A stretch of DNA of 64,000 bases from Lithodes maja (Eukaryota; Arthropoda; Malacostraca; Decapoda; Lithodidae), in the NCBI GenBank assembly GCA_037953745.1, contig JBAKBP010013153.1:1-64000 (forward strand). The letters are read 5' to 3'. Position numbers and translations under genes: made by a program. A model generated the notes under the pieces. The model searched no databases and was not told the origin of the DNA. It saw only the letters and a program-made list of their open reading frames with translations. The first letter of the stretch is position 1. Each line of letters opens with the position of its first letter. Positions 43,403 to 53,831 of this stretch are shown here, in pieces.

Positions 43403-44585
43403 GTGTACATACATACATACAAGTATAAAGACCATTTGTCCACAGAGAATGTGGTTACAGTCTCACGTCCTAAATGGCAGCTTTCCAGGCGGCCCTGTCA
43501 AGGGCTGCCTCTGTTGTCAAGTTCTATATTTTCAGATCGGACCGGAGTACCCGAACCCACATCATTCTAGGTCCACCCCTACGCGCAGCTCCCCCCATGT
43601 TCACAGTCCGGCATTTCTTCACCCAGTTCTGATCATCCATTCTCTCCACATGTCCAAACCAACCAAGTCGGCTCGTGCGCATCACTTTACTGACACTCCT
43701 AATGCCCAGACGCCTTCTCAATTCCTCGCTCGATACCCTGTCCCTAGGATTAACCCCACATATCCATCTCGCCATTCTCTTCTCATTCCGTTCCATTCTA
43801 TTGACATCCTCCGTTTTAACCGGCCACATCTCCGAGGCATAGGTCATCGCGCTTCTAACACACGAGGTATACACCTTCCCTTTAAGGTGGGGTCGGAGCC
43901 CTCTAATGGTCAGGAGTGGCAACAGCTCACTAAACCTTCCCCAGCCACTTCTGACTCTAGCAATGGAGCTAGCTTCAGCGCCACCTCCGGCAGAGACCGT
44001 ATCGCCCAGGTAGCAGAATTTATTCACATACTCCAGCGTTACACTGTCGAAATCAACACTGACAGGCTGGTCATTTAATACAAGATCTCCCTTGCACACT
44101 GCACATTCAAAGTCTATGATTCTTGTCAAAGGTCCTCTAGCTCCACTACATCTCTTGTGTACCCAGTCACTATAGACGCAACATTGAATTGAATTACTTC
44201 CCACATACTGCGCATGGATAGTCGCCGCTTCTTTCCATAGTACCACGCCCTGCTCCACTAATCATGACCTTTGTTTTATCTATGTTAACTCATAGACCCT
44301 TATTTGCCATACCTTCCCTCCATCTTTTGAACTTCGCCTCTGCTTCCTGTGCACTATCTGTGATAAGAACTAGATCATCTGCATATAACATCTCCCATGG
44401 GAGTCCTGTCCTAAATTCCCTTGACAGAGCCTCCAGGACTAAAACAAACAGTAATGGGCTCAGAACTGAACCTTGGTGAACTCCAACCTTCACTGGGAAC
44501 TCTTCGCTCAGGCCCGCATTTACTCTAACTGCTGCCAGTGACCCCTCATACATTTTCATTATCACACGCACCAGCCACTCTTGTA

Positions 44586-45042
44586 CAGTAAACTCTCGCT
44601 ATCTCGGACTAATTGGGGAGAGACCCAGTCCGAAATGTCCGATTTTCCGAGATGTCCGAAGTCCGACTTAGGAGAAGAAAATGTCCGAATTGGAAGAGGG
44701 AGTCCGAGCCACCAGAGAAAACAGAGACTTCCCTATGAATAACAACGTAGATTCAAGATAAATTACAGTACCTGTACAGTATCCAGCAGACATATATTAT
44801 AAATACAGTATCACTTTCCTTCTCCACCTCACTGTAGCCTTAGATCTCGGAATTTGCCCTTAGATCTCTGAATTTTCCAAGATATATGACACCTGTCCGA
44901 CAGACCATGTGGGCCCTCGGAGTTTTCCCCTTACATCTCTGAATTTTCCGAGATTATACGGCGAACTTTCCGAGAGGCCGATGCCAGTCCGAGAAGTGCG
45001 GGTTTCCGACTTCTAGAGGTCCGAGATAGCGAGCGTTTACTG
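44586..45042. mobile_element. 457-bp pogo/Tigger-like MITE in RTE-A
   Basis: TA at 44584-44585 and 45043-45044. TIRs are CAGTAAACTCTCGCTATCTC and CAGTAAACGCTCGCTATCTC, about 24 bp with one mismatch. The repeated motif gtccga occurs inside. Excision with one TA copy restores RTE-A sequence AMRKLGVQEWLV. Confidence 0.92.
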
Positions 45043-45345
45043 TACTCCGAGTTTTCTCATAGCCCACTGCACTACCTCCCTGGACACCCGGTCAAAGGCC
45101 TTCTCCAGATCTACAAAAACTAGGTATAACTCCCTGTTTTTCTCTAAGTACCTCTCTTGCATTTGCCTAAGAGTGAAGATAGCATCAGTTGTGCCACGTC
45201 CCGGCATAAATAAAAACTGCATGTCGTTGATAGAAACAGTACTTTCCCTGATCATGCATTCAAAGACCCTTTCGCTGACTTTCATGACTTGATCGAGCAT
45301 TTTCAAACTCCGATAATTTCCCCTGTCTAAGGAGTCACCCTTTCT

Positions 45346-45730
45346 ATCTATCTATCTATTGCCGGACGCCTTACTCCCCTTACGAGGGTGGCCATACACA
45401 GAATGCCCCCAAGCGGACCTAGTCCCTGTGAGAGGGACAACCCGAGCCAGTTTAGTAAAGGACTTACAGGATTGACCACTCAATTTAGGATCCGTCCGAC
45501 TCCGAGGCCCTCTGTGTATCTTGTTAGCACTATTTTTCTACAGTGGTGTTCGGCTAATCCATCCACTAACCTGCCTTACCCTTAGGTAAGCAGTACGGAT
45601 TTGTATCAGGTTTACTCCCCTAGACAGGTTGCCAACCAAGGCTGACGAGTCCCATCCACCCGGATTTGTATAAGGTTGTCTCCCCTAGATGAGTTGCCGA
45701 CCAAGGCTAACGAGTCCCATCCACCCACAA
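45346..45730 (-). mobile_element. SINE G with duplicated head and 15-bp TSD
   Basis: Flanked by taaggagtcaccctt on both sides (left copy ending 45344, right copy starting about 45731). On the minus strand it begins with two near-identical ~65-bp heads (gggtggatgggactcgt, then agccttggt) and ends in a (TAGA)n tail (45345-45360). No clear tRNA A/B boxes were seen. Its last ~65 bp resemble the 3' end of LINE E (16079). Confidence 0.8.
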
Positions 45731-46020
45731 TAAGGAGTCACCCTTGCCTTTGTGTATATTTACTGTAACACTTTTCTGCCATGCATCGGGAATGTTTTCC
45801 TCCTTTATGATAGCATTAATCAGCTCTGTGACCAATTTTACCCCAATATCTCCAGCTGCTTTTAGCATCTCAGCTACAATGCCGGAGCTCCCAGCGGCTT
45901 TTCCCGACTTCATTTTATCTATAGCACTTTTAACAGCGCCGTACCCTATCAAAGGTGGAGGGCCTTGTACTGGGGCTACAGTGCTGAGCTGTTTCCTGTT
46001 CCATTCATACTCCATATTAA

Positions 46021-46312
46021 CTCCCTCAGACATATATGACGCGATCGCGTCATATGGACTAGTGAACCAAAAACTCATATGACGCTGGACTTATCTCCAT
46101 GCCTCTATACTAAGTTATATGACACACTAGCGTCATATGGAGCTCAGTAAGTCCGATAAGTTACCTTACGATAAAACCGTTGGTGGCAACCTCAGCCACC
46201 TCCAGTAATTCTAACGGCCGCAGTGTTGTTGTGAGTGTAGTGCGAGGCAGTGGCAATGATCCCGGGGCTCCCGCCTCCTCGGACTTATTGAAACATAATA
46301 TGTCTGAAGGAG
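46021..46312. mobile_element. 292-bp TTAA MITE (X) in RTE-A
   Basis: TTAA at 46017-46020 and 46313-46316. TIRs are CTCCCTCAGACATAT and CTCCTTCAGACATAT. Inside the left end is a perfect palindrome of at least 18 bp centred on gatc (46036-46053), with tgacgc/gcgtca motifs repeated nearby. Confidence 0.9.
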
Positions 46313-46316
46313 TTAA

Positions 46317-46973
46317 CCTAACAAGTGCGCATGGGGGTAATTGAAAACGTCCCCCTGTGCTGACGTATTTGAGGTGTTTCCGTCACTAAAATATTCATTG
46401 TACCATTAATAGCATTAATAATTATCCATATGCGCCTATTATGGGTTGATTATAAAGGTATTAACCTGAAACAACAATAAAACGAGTGAAAACAGCGTTT
46501 GGATGGTCAAAATCGGAGATATAGCCCGCGAGTTGTATAATGTATGGGTGAGGCAAGCTACCTTCCCGCCAATTTTCCCCAAGGCCACTGCGACACAGTC
46601 GATCGATATTCTCTCTCTCTCTCTCTTGCACTCGATTGCTATCAGTGATGACAACACCCTGCTTGCAACTCGCTAATGTTAGCACGAAAATATACCTCAG
46701 AATAAGGGAATAATAGGGAAAATAGGTGATAACTAAGGGATAGGAGGAAAGTGGGGAAGGAGGGGAGGTAGAGGACTGAGATTTTACATGGCCCAGGGGC
46801 CAAACAAAAATAAAAAAATAAAAAAATAAAAATATTTATTTTTTTTTTTTTTCGATGTCAAAAGTTGATTTTTAATTTTACTTACTCAGGAGAGTCTTCC
46901 CGCAGTCCGCCGGGGGAACTCTTAAGAGTCTTCCCGCAGCTCCCGGGTTAAGAGTCTCCCCGCAGCTCCCGGG
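46317..46973. mobile_element. TTAA MITE family P2, copy 1
   Basis: A 657-bp element from CCTAACAAGTGCGCATGG to GCAGCTCCCGGG, flanked by TTAA at 46313-46316 (shared with MITE X) and 46974-46977. It contains a (CT)n stretch and a conserved core (ataatagggaaaataggtga). The end cluster agactcttaagagt is partly duplicated. Removing X and P2 together restores RTE-A HYERLLNMEYEWN. Confidence 0.92.
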
Positions 46974-47297
46974 TTAAGCAGTCTTTCATAATGCTCCTTC
47001 CACGCCTTTCTGATTTTGTTTTCTGTGTAAAAAGTCATGCCACTGTCATTATTTATGCATCTTACACCCATGACGTCCTGGCTACAGTCCCTCACATTCT
47101 TAGCTAACTTATAAACTGCATTGGCATTTGTAATGCCCTCGAAAATGTCCCGCACCCACAATAATACTAACCCGAGTTGACGTCAGGTATAGCGTAAAAT
47201 AGTCTTAGATGGTAAGTCCAATAAACTCATCACGTGATAACACCACGAGACTATCACCTGGTTCTTAAAAATCGGACTAAGGTTGCTATACTTTTAG

Positions 47298-47687
47298 TAC
47301 GTCCGTGGTAGTACAGTGGGTTAGCGCGCGGGCCTGGTGGTGATGGTTGGGTCACTAACCAGGGTTCGAACCCCACCCAAGGCATCTCAAAACCTGTGGG
47401 TTTTTAGGGGGGTTAAATTCCCTTCAGAGGTTCGTACCCCGCGCCAGGTACCAGGAAAAGTTGATCCTAAAAGGTAGCCTGGGGATATTTCAGGAGACCA
47501 TGAATTCCCTTCACACCCAGCATTTCATTGGTGGCAGCTAGGGAACGTGACCAGGTAGCTACGTGGAGCACCCGTCACGCGAACCCTATACCAACAATAT
47601 TGAGATTGCTGAGGTAATACAGCTACGATACCTTACGACCTTAAAATAGGCTAGGGACTAGCCTAGTTAAAGAAGGATGTAATGTAA
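47298..47687 (+). mobile_element. SINE F, tRNA-derived, copy 1
   Basis: A-box TAGTACAGTGG and B-box GGTTCGAACCC about 60 bp apart in a tRNA-like head (gtccgtggtagtacagtggg). The unrelated body contains aggggggttaaattccc. The 3' end reads ggatgtaatgtaatg, the same pentamer tail as the I-type LINE at 40091-40106. Further copies are at 47852 and 57360. Confidence 0.75.
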
Positions 47688-47851
47688 TGCCCTCGAAAAT
47701 GTCCCGCACCCACAATAATACTAACCCGAGTTGACGTCAGGTATAGCGTAAAATAGTCGTAGATGGTAAGTCCAATAAACTCATCACGTGATAACACCAC
47801 GAGACTATCACCTGGTTCTTAAAAATCGGACTAAGGTTGCTATACTTTTAG

Positions 47852-48081
47852 TACGTCCGTGGTAGTACAGTGGGTTAGCGCGCGGGCCTGGTGGTGATGG
47901 TTGGGTCACTAACCAGGGTTCGAACCCCACCCAAGGCATCTCAAAACCTGTGGGTTTTTAGGGGGGTTAAATTCCCTTCAGAGGTTCGTACCCCGCGCCA
48001 GGTACCAGGAAAAGTTGATCCTAAAAGGTAGCCTGGGGATATTTCAGGAGACCATGAATTCCCTTCACACCCAGCATTTCA
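47852..48081 (+). mobile_element. SINE F, copy 2 (3' truncated)
   Basis: Near-identical to copy 1 through cacacccagcatttcat, then breaks into the foldback arm. Confidence 0.75.
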
Positions 48082-49140
48082 TTTCGCGAAATGTCCCGCA
48101 CCCACAATAATACTAACCCGAGTTGACGTCAGGTATAGCGTAAAATAGTCCGATTTTTAAGAACCAGGTGATAGTCTCGTGGGGTTATCACGTGATGAGT
48201 TTATTGGACTTACCATCTACGACTATTTTACGCTATACCTGACGTCAACTCGGGTTAGTATTATTGTGGGTGCGGGACATTTTCGAGGGCATTACAGCAT
48301 TATTAGTGCTGCAAACTTGTTCTATTACGCTATCCTGTATGGTTTTCTTTGCCCTGTAGACCTCACTTCTAGCAATACGTTTGGCGGACAGGTATTCTTC
48401 CTTGCTGCCACCTTCCTTCCATACTTTGAAACATCTCTTCTTCTCTCTGACTACAGCTTCGACATCGTTGTTCCACCACCAGGAGAACTTATGTCTGGGT
48501 GGCCCCTTTGTTTTGCCACAGACTTTGTCTGTGGTATCGAGGAGGCTGCACTCTATAAAGTTCCATTTGCTATCAACATCTGGCCTAACACCCATTCTCC
48601 TTTCGATTTCCATAATTTCGTTGTGGAATCTGTCTCTGTAGCCTACTCCTCTTTTTCCAACAACCCTACTTTCCTTTTTGGCAAATAAACTTTCTTTCTA
48701 ACAGAACTCTACCTAGGCACATGTCATACACTAGGAGCTTGTGTTGGGGGATGCATTCTTCACCTGGTATGATCTTATAAATTATATAGTGTCTAATCCA
48801 TTTCCTGTCAGATTTGCTGATAAGGAAGTACTGTAGTCTATCTGGCTACTGGAGTCACGCTGATTCATATGTTATCAGATGGCTCATCCTCTTCCTAAAC
48901 ATTGTATTACACACCACCATCCCCATGGCAGTACAGTGCTCCAGTTTTATTCGCCTCCCAGGTTCCTTCGGCCATAACCCAGCTAGTGTTCTCCGTGAAC
49001 GCCCTCATATCCGTCGGCACCTGCCCCAACATGTCCATTCAAGTCTCCTACAATTAGGCTACTACCTACCCTTCCTTGCATCCGACAACCACCCCTAGTA
49101 ATTCATTCCAGAACCGTTCTTTGACATCTCTAGCTAAGCC

Positions 49141-49425
49141 TGCTTGGTGTGAGGGAGAGAGAGAGGATAAGATGGTGGAAGGTAGTGAGAGGGTGGGATG
49201 AAACGAATGTGAATATAGGCTACTTAAGCTTTTTTTCTTTCTTTACTATATCTAAAAAAAAAAATCAACTTTTTTTTTTCCTATTACAGTATTCCTAATA
49301 CTGTACAGCTGGCTCGTATATTTTCCTCGAGGGAGGAAGCCGATATACTGTAAAGGTGAGGTCGGTGAAGACACTGCTTGTCGACCTTTCACAAATGAAG
49401 AAACAGTCGGAAGTACATGAGCTGC
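49141..49425. other. no feature recognised
   Basis: GA-rich and T-rich low-complexity sequence beyond the 5' limit of the RTE-A copy. Confidence 0.35.
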
Positions 49426-49613
49426 GGCGGTCAAGTGGAGCACGCCCACGTGTGGCCTCGATCCCAGCCAAGGCGGACATTTAGTGGGTGTGGTAGTACG
49501 TCCTGTGTGCTTCACCTGCTCGCAGCCAGTCGAGGGACACCTCAACAACGTATAAAGACTAAAAACACATAGAAGAAAGCCACTCGAACAGCTTCCTCTC
49601 TCTCCAACACCCC
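49426..49613 (+). mobile_element. SINE D copy (tRNA-like head, diverged)
   Basis: Shares gtggagcacgcccacgtgtg, ggcggacatttagtgggtg and cgacaacgtat-like sequence with the better copy at 51572. The B-box region is degraded. Its 3' end (cttcctctctctccaacacc) is interrupted by the TTAA MITE array. Confidence 0.65.
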
Positions 49614-49676
49614 TTAACCCGGGAACTGCCGGGAGACTCTTAAGAGTTCCCCGGCGGACTGCGGGGAGACTCTTAA

Positions 49677-49790
49677 CCCGGGAGCTGCGGGGAGACTCTT
49701 AAGAGTTCCCCCGGCGGACTGCGGGAAGACTCTTGAGAGTAAGTAAAATAAAAAATCAACTTTTGACATCGAAAAAAAAATATTTTTTGT

Positions 49791-49822
<32 letters not shown>

Positions 49823-50310
49823 TGGCCCCTGGGCCATGCAAAATCTCAGTCCTCTACCTCCCCTCCTTCCCCACTTTCCTCCTCTCCTTCAGTTATCACC
49901 TATTTTCCCTATTATTCCCTTATTCTGAGGTATATTTTCGTGCTAACATTAGAGAGTTGCAAGCAGGGTGTTGTCATCACTGATGGCAAGCGAGTGCAAG
50001 AGAGAGAGAGAGAGAGAGTATCGATCGACTGTGTCTCAGTGGCCTTGGGGGAAATTGGCGGGAAAGCAGTTTGCCTCACCCATACATTATACAACTCGCG
50101 GGCTATATCTCCGATTTTGACCATCCAAACGCTGTTTTCACTCGTTTTATTGTTGTTTCAGGTTAATACCTTTATAATCAACCCATAATAGGCGCATATG
50201 GATAATTATTAATGCTATTAATGGTACAATGAATATTTTAGTGACGGAAACACCTCAAATACGTCAGCACAGGGGGACGTTTTCAATTACCCCCATGCGC
50301 ACTTGTTAGG
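49677..50310. mobile_element. TTAA MITE P2 copy 2 (nested)
   Basis: A 634-bp element from CCCGGGAGCTGCGGGG to GCGCACTTGTTAGG, with TTAA at 49673-49676 and 50311-50314. It is in the same orientation as the outer copy. Confidence 0.88.
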
Positions 50311-50750
50311 TTAAGAGTGAGTGAAAAAATAAATAAACTTTTGACATCGAAATTTTTTATTTTTTTTATTTTTGGCCCCTGGGCCATGCAAAATCTCAGT
50401 CCTCTACCTCCTCTCCTTCAGTTATCACCTATTTTCCCTGTTATTCCCTTATTCTGAGGTATATTTTCGTGCTAACATTAGCGAGTTGCAAGCAGGGTGT
50501 TGTCATCACTGATGGCAAGCGAGTGCAAGAGAGAGAGAGAGAGAGAGTATCGATCGACTGTGTCTCAGTGGCCTTGGGGGAAATTGGCGGGAAAGCAGCT
50601 TGCCTCACCCATACATTATACAACTCGCGGGCTATATCTCCAATTTTGACCATCCAAACGCTGTTTTCACTCGTTTTATTGTTGTTTCAGGTTAATACCT
50701 TTATAATCAACCCATAATAGGCGCATATGGATAATTATTAATGCTATTAA

Positions 50751-51225
50751 CCTCTGAAGTGCGCACGGGGGTAAATGAAAACCTCCCCCTGTGCTGACGT
50801 ATTTGAGGTTTTTCGTCACTAAAATATTCATTGTACCATTAATAGCATTAATAATTATCCATATGCGCCTAATATGGGTTGATTATAAAGGTATTAACCT
50901 GAAACAACAATAAAACTAGTGAAAACAGCGTTTGGATGGTCAAAATCGGAGATATAGCCCGCGAGTTGTATAATCTATGGGTGAGGCAAACTCCTTTCCC
51001 GCCAATTTCCCCCAAGGCCACTGAGACAGTCGATCGATACTCTCTCTCTCTTGCACTCGATGGCCATCAGTGATGACAACACCCTGCTTGCAACTCGCTA
51101 ATGTTAGCACGAAAATATACCTCAGAATAAGGGAATAATAGGGAAAATAGGTGATAACTGAGGAATAGGAGGAAAGTGGGGAAGGAGGGGAGGTAGAGGA
51201 CTGAGATTTTGCATGGCCCAGGGGC

Positions 51226-51266
<41 letters not shown>

Positions 51267-51361
51267 CGATGTAAAAAGTTGATTTTTAGTTTTACTTACT
51301 CCAGAGAGTCTTCCCGCAGTCCGCCGGCCGAACTCTAAAGAGTCTTCCTGCAGTTCCCGGG
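50751..51361. mobile_element. TTAA MITE P2 copy 4 (nested, opposite orientation)
   Basis: A 611-bp element from CCTCTGAAGTGCGCACGG to CCTGCAGTTCCCGGG, with TTAA at 50747-50750 and 51362-51365. It contains an A-run of about 36 (51228-51263). It sits in the ctaTTAAtgg site of the outer copy, inverted relative to it. Confidence 0.92.
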
Positions 51362-51571
51362 TTAATGGTACAATGAATATTTTAGTGACGGAAACACCTC
51401 AAATACATGCGCACAGGGAGAGGTGTCTAATTACCCCCATGCGCACTTCAGAGGTTAATTCTCCCCTCTCTACACTTCATAAAATATGAAGAGTAGAAAG
51501 TAGCTACGAGGTGCCTTTGTACAGGCTTATATTCCTCAATACCTTCACCTGCTGAGTACATGCAGTGCGTT

Positions 51572-51790
51572 GCTGAGCCGTGGCATTCGAGTGGTGAGCA
51601 CGCTCACGTGTGAATCTGCAAGACCCGGGATCGAATCCCTGCCATGGCAGACATTTAGTGGGTGTGGTAGTACGTCCTAGCATGGTTCACATGCTCGCAC
51701 CCAGTCAAGGGACATCCTGACAACGTATACAGGCTAACACACATAACAAAGCCACTCCAACAGCTTCCTCTCTCTCCAACACCCCTTCTC
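51572..51790 (+). mobile_element. SINE D, tRNA-derived
   Basis: Head gagccgtggcattcgagtgg, with B-box GGATCGAATCC (about 51630) and a weak A-box. The body contains ggcagacatttagtgggtgt and cccagtcaagggacatcc. The 3' part ends cttcctctctctccaacacc. Flanking sequences at 51459-51545 and 51791-51880 (tacgaggtgcc.ttgta.aggcttat) are direct repeats of ~90 bp. Confidence 0.7.
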
Positions 51791-51923
51791 CCCTCTCTAT
51801 ACACTCTTCAGAACAAAAAATAGGAAAAGTAGAATGTAGATACGAGGTGCCGTTGTAAAGGCTTATCCCTCAATACTTCATCTGATCATCTGATACTGTA
51901 GGAGTAAATGAAATGTACATAGA

Positions 51924-51938
51924 GGGGGGGGGGGGGGG
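51924..51938 (+). repeat. G15 run 5' of LINE fragment
   Basis: Fifteen consecutive G directly before the LINE ORF. An equal G15 run follows its stop codon (53786-53800). Confidence 0.85.
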
Positions 51939-51943
51939 AAGAA

Positions 51944-53785
51944 ATGGCAAGAAGGCTGAAGAAAATGTTTAACGAGGTAATGGGAAATGAGAGAGTACCA
52001 GAAAGATGGAATGAAGCGAGAGTAACACTATTGCACAAGGGAGGGTACAAGAGTAAGAAGGAAATGAAAAGCTACAGGCCAGTGACAGTGACAAACACAA
52101 TAGGGAAACTCTTCTGCGGGATATTGAAGGAAAGGATGAATAGAGCCATAGAGGGAAACGGAATAATAAGTGATGAGCAAAATGGGTTCAGAAGAGACAG
52201 GAGGGGGACAGATAATATCTATATACTAAGCGAAGTGATGGGGAAAATGAAAAGAGAGACAAAAATGGGTTACTGTGCATTCCTGGATATAGAGAAAGCC
52301 TATGATAGAGTAAACAGGGAACTGCTGTGGAAAATAATGGCAAGGAGTGGAATACCAGAAAAGTATATAAACATCATAACATCGATGTACCAAGGAACAA
52401 AAGCGAAGTACGCGCTAGGAAATATAGAAACGGGATGGGTAGAAAGCAAGAGGGGGGTAAGGCAGGGGTGCGTATTATCGCCGTTATTATTTGCGTTATA
52501 TATGGAAGAAATGACACAGAGGATAAAAAGAGTGGGGGAGGGGATTCAGATAAACAAGGAAAGACTGGGGGTACTGCTGTTTGCTGACTACGTAGTTCTG
52601 ATGGCAGAAACGGGAGGAGGGTTGCAGAGATTACTAGAGGAAGCAACGAGATTCGGGGAGGAACTTGAAGTAAGATTTAGTAAAGAAAAGAGCCAGGTGA
52701 TGAAAATGAATGGAGAGCTTCAAGAGGACGAGGAATGGACACTGGAAGGAAACAGAATAAAGAAGACAAGGGAGTATAAATATCGGGGGGTAACGATTAC
52801 GGAGAAAGGGTTTGAGAAGGCGAAAAGTGAAAAGGTTGGACAAATGCAACAATGGAATGGGAGACTATGCAGCATGACAAGGCTAAAAGCGAATAGCTAT
52901 GAAATAGTGCGAGGGCTGTGGAAAGGATTAGGAGTACCTGCAATAATGTATGGCCTAGAGGCGGTAGAAACAACAGAGGCGGAAACGAAGAAATTAGAAA
53001 CGGTACAGAATAAAATCGGGAGGACAGGATTGGGGGCAAATAAATACGTAGCACAAGAAGCAATCCGAGGGGAGATGGGGTGGAGTACGTTTGAGGAAAG
53101 GATTGGGAAAGCGAAAGGGAAGTACAAAGTGAGGCTAGAGGGGATGGAGGAAGATAGGTGGCCGGGGAAGGTATACAGATGGGCGAGCGAGCAAAGTAAA
53201 TGGAACAGAGAGTGCAAAAAAAGATTGGCGAGGATAAATATAAAACAGGACCGGGTGGGAGGGGAATTTAGAAAACGAAATGAGAGAGAGGAGTGGGTCA
53301 TACTAGAAAATGGGAGGGGATGTGTCAGAGAGATAGAGAAAGGGATAAAGGAGGAGGGGGTAGAAAATAAAGCCACGCTGGCATATTATAGAGAGAAGGA
53401 AAAACCAGCTAGAGAAATATTCTATGATGGAGGATGGGGATCGAAACTACTATTTAAAGCAAGAACAGGATCGCTAGAGACGAATGAGAGAACAAGGAGA
53501 TGGAATGGAGTGGGACCGCACTGCAATCAATGTGAAATGGGAGGAGACCCAATAGTGGAGGATGTAGAACACATAGTAACGGAATGTACAAGATATAATG
53601 AGGAGAGAGACGAGTTGGAGAGGTACACGAGGAATAGAGTTGGGGAGAGGGGGTGGGAGGAGATTAAGCAGAGAGAAGATAGAGGGGTAGGGGCGCTATT
53701 GGGGTTAACACAGGAGATGGAAACACAAGACATGGAGATGGTGAAGAGGATGTTGGAGAATATGTGGAGGAAGAGAAATGGGTGA
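51944..53785 (+). pseudogene. LINE reverse transcriptase fragment with FADY active site
   Basis: A 613-residue open frame (MARRLKKMFNEV..., TGA at 53783-53785). RT fingers: YRPVTVTNTIGKLF and EQNGFRRDR. Palm: FLDIEKAYDRVNRE and GVRQGCVLSPLLF. The catalytic box reads FADY (residues 213-216) where the family has FADD; one base change in GAC to TAC removes the second catalytic Asp. The C-terminal CCHC-type finger is CNQCEMGGDP...HIVTEC (~520-550). It lacks an endonuclease and RT N-terminus, so it is a 5'-truncated copy. The long open frame suggests recent insertion, but polymerase activity is unlikely. Related fragment at 42870. Clade not assigned. Confidence 0.85.
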
Positions 53786-53800
53786 GGGGGGGGGGGGGGG
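53786..53800 (+). repeat. G15 run 3' of LINE fragment
   Basis: Fifteen G immediately after the stop codon, then tttatagcaaaac. Confidence 0.85.
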
Positions 53801-53831
53801 TTTATAGCAAAACAAAAAAACTGTCTCTTAA

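Larger units (their letters stand above)
47132..48295. repeat. foldback element with tandem SINE F copies
   Basis: Two direct copies begin at 47132 and 47688 (gtaatgccctcgaaaatg), period about 555 bp. Each carries a ~160-bp arm (acccgagttgacgtcagg ... aaaaatcggac) followed by tRNA-headed SINE F. A third arm at 48082-48160 runs into its own inverted complement (48160-48295, ending gcgggacattttcgagggc). The outer ends are thus inverted repeats, and the block interrupts RTE-A. The same arm recurs at 56904 and 57145. Confidence 0.8.
43403..49140 (-). pseudogene. RTE-A LINE, long minus-strand copy with at least five insertions
   Basis: Minus-strand order: diverged endonuclease (RDVKERFWNEL near 49130; LISKSDRK, RHYIIYKIIPGEECIPQHK near 48830-48720). 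Next the linker KFSWWWNNDVEAVVREKKRC (48500). After a foldback/SINE complex, VYKLAKNVRDCSQDVMGVRC and AWKEHYERLL. After two MITEs, MEYEWNRKQLSTVAPVQGPP. After a SINE, SERVFECMIRESTVSINDMQ and FVDLEKAFDRV. After another MITE, QEWL, GVHQGSVLSPLLF and LLYADDLVLITD, then CYLGDTVSAGGG and SRLGWFGHVERMD. The tail (GTAT)n is near 43403. The endonuclease resembles the RTE/BovB type seen in CFDP2-related sequences. Point stops add to the insertions; it is inactive. Confidence 0.85.
49618..51454. mobile_element. TTAA MITE P2 copy 3, host of two nested P2 copies
   Basis: The outer copy starts CCCGGGAACTGCC after TTAA 49614-49617 and ends CACTTCAGAGG before TTAA 51455-51458. It is split at two internal TTAA sites by further P2 copies (49677-50310 and 50751-51361). 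Its own sequence resumes exactly after each (gagtgagtgaaaaaataaa at 50315; tggtacaatgaatatt at 51366). Excluding the inserts and one TSD each, the remainder is about 580 bp, the family length. Confidence 0.85.

Noticed and set aside
45640..45730. Hammerhead ribozyme at ctgacgag
   Set aside because: A CTGANGA box is present, but I cannot find the required GAA box after a closing stem II.
48179..48688. 169-residue + strand ORF resembling a membrane protein
   Set aside because: It is antisense to RTE-A coding sequence and the foldback arm; no family resemblance in that frame.
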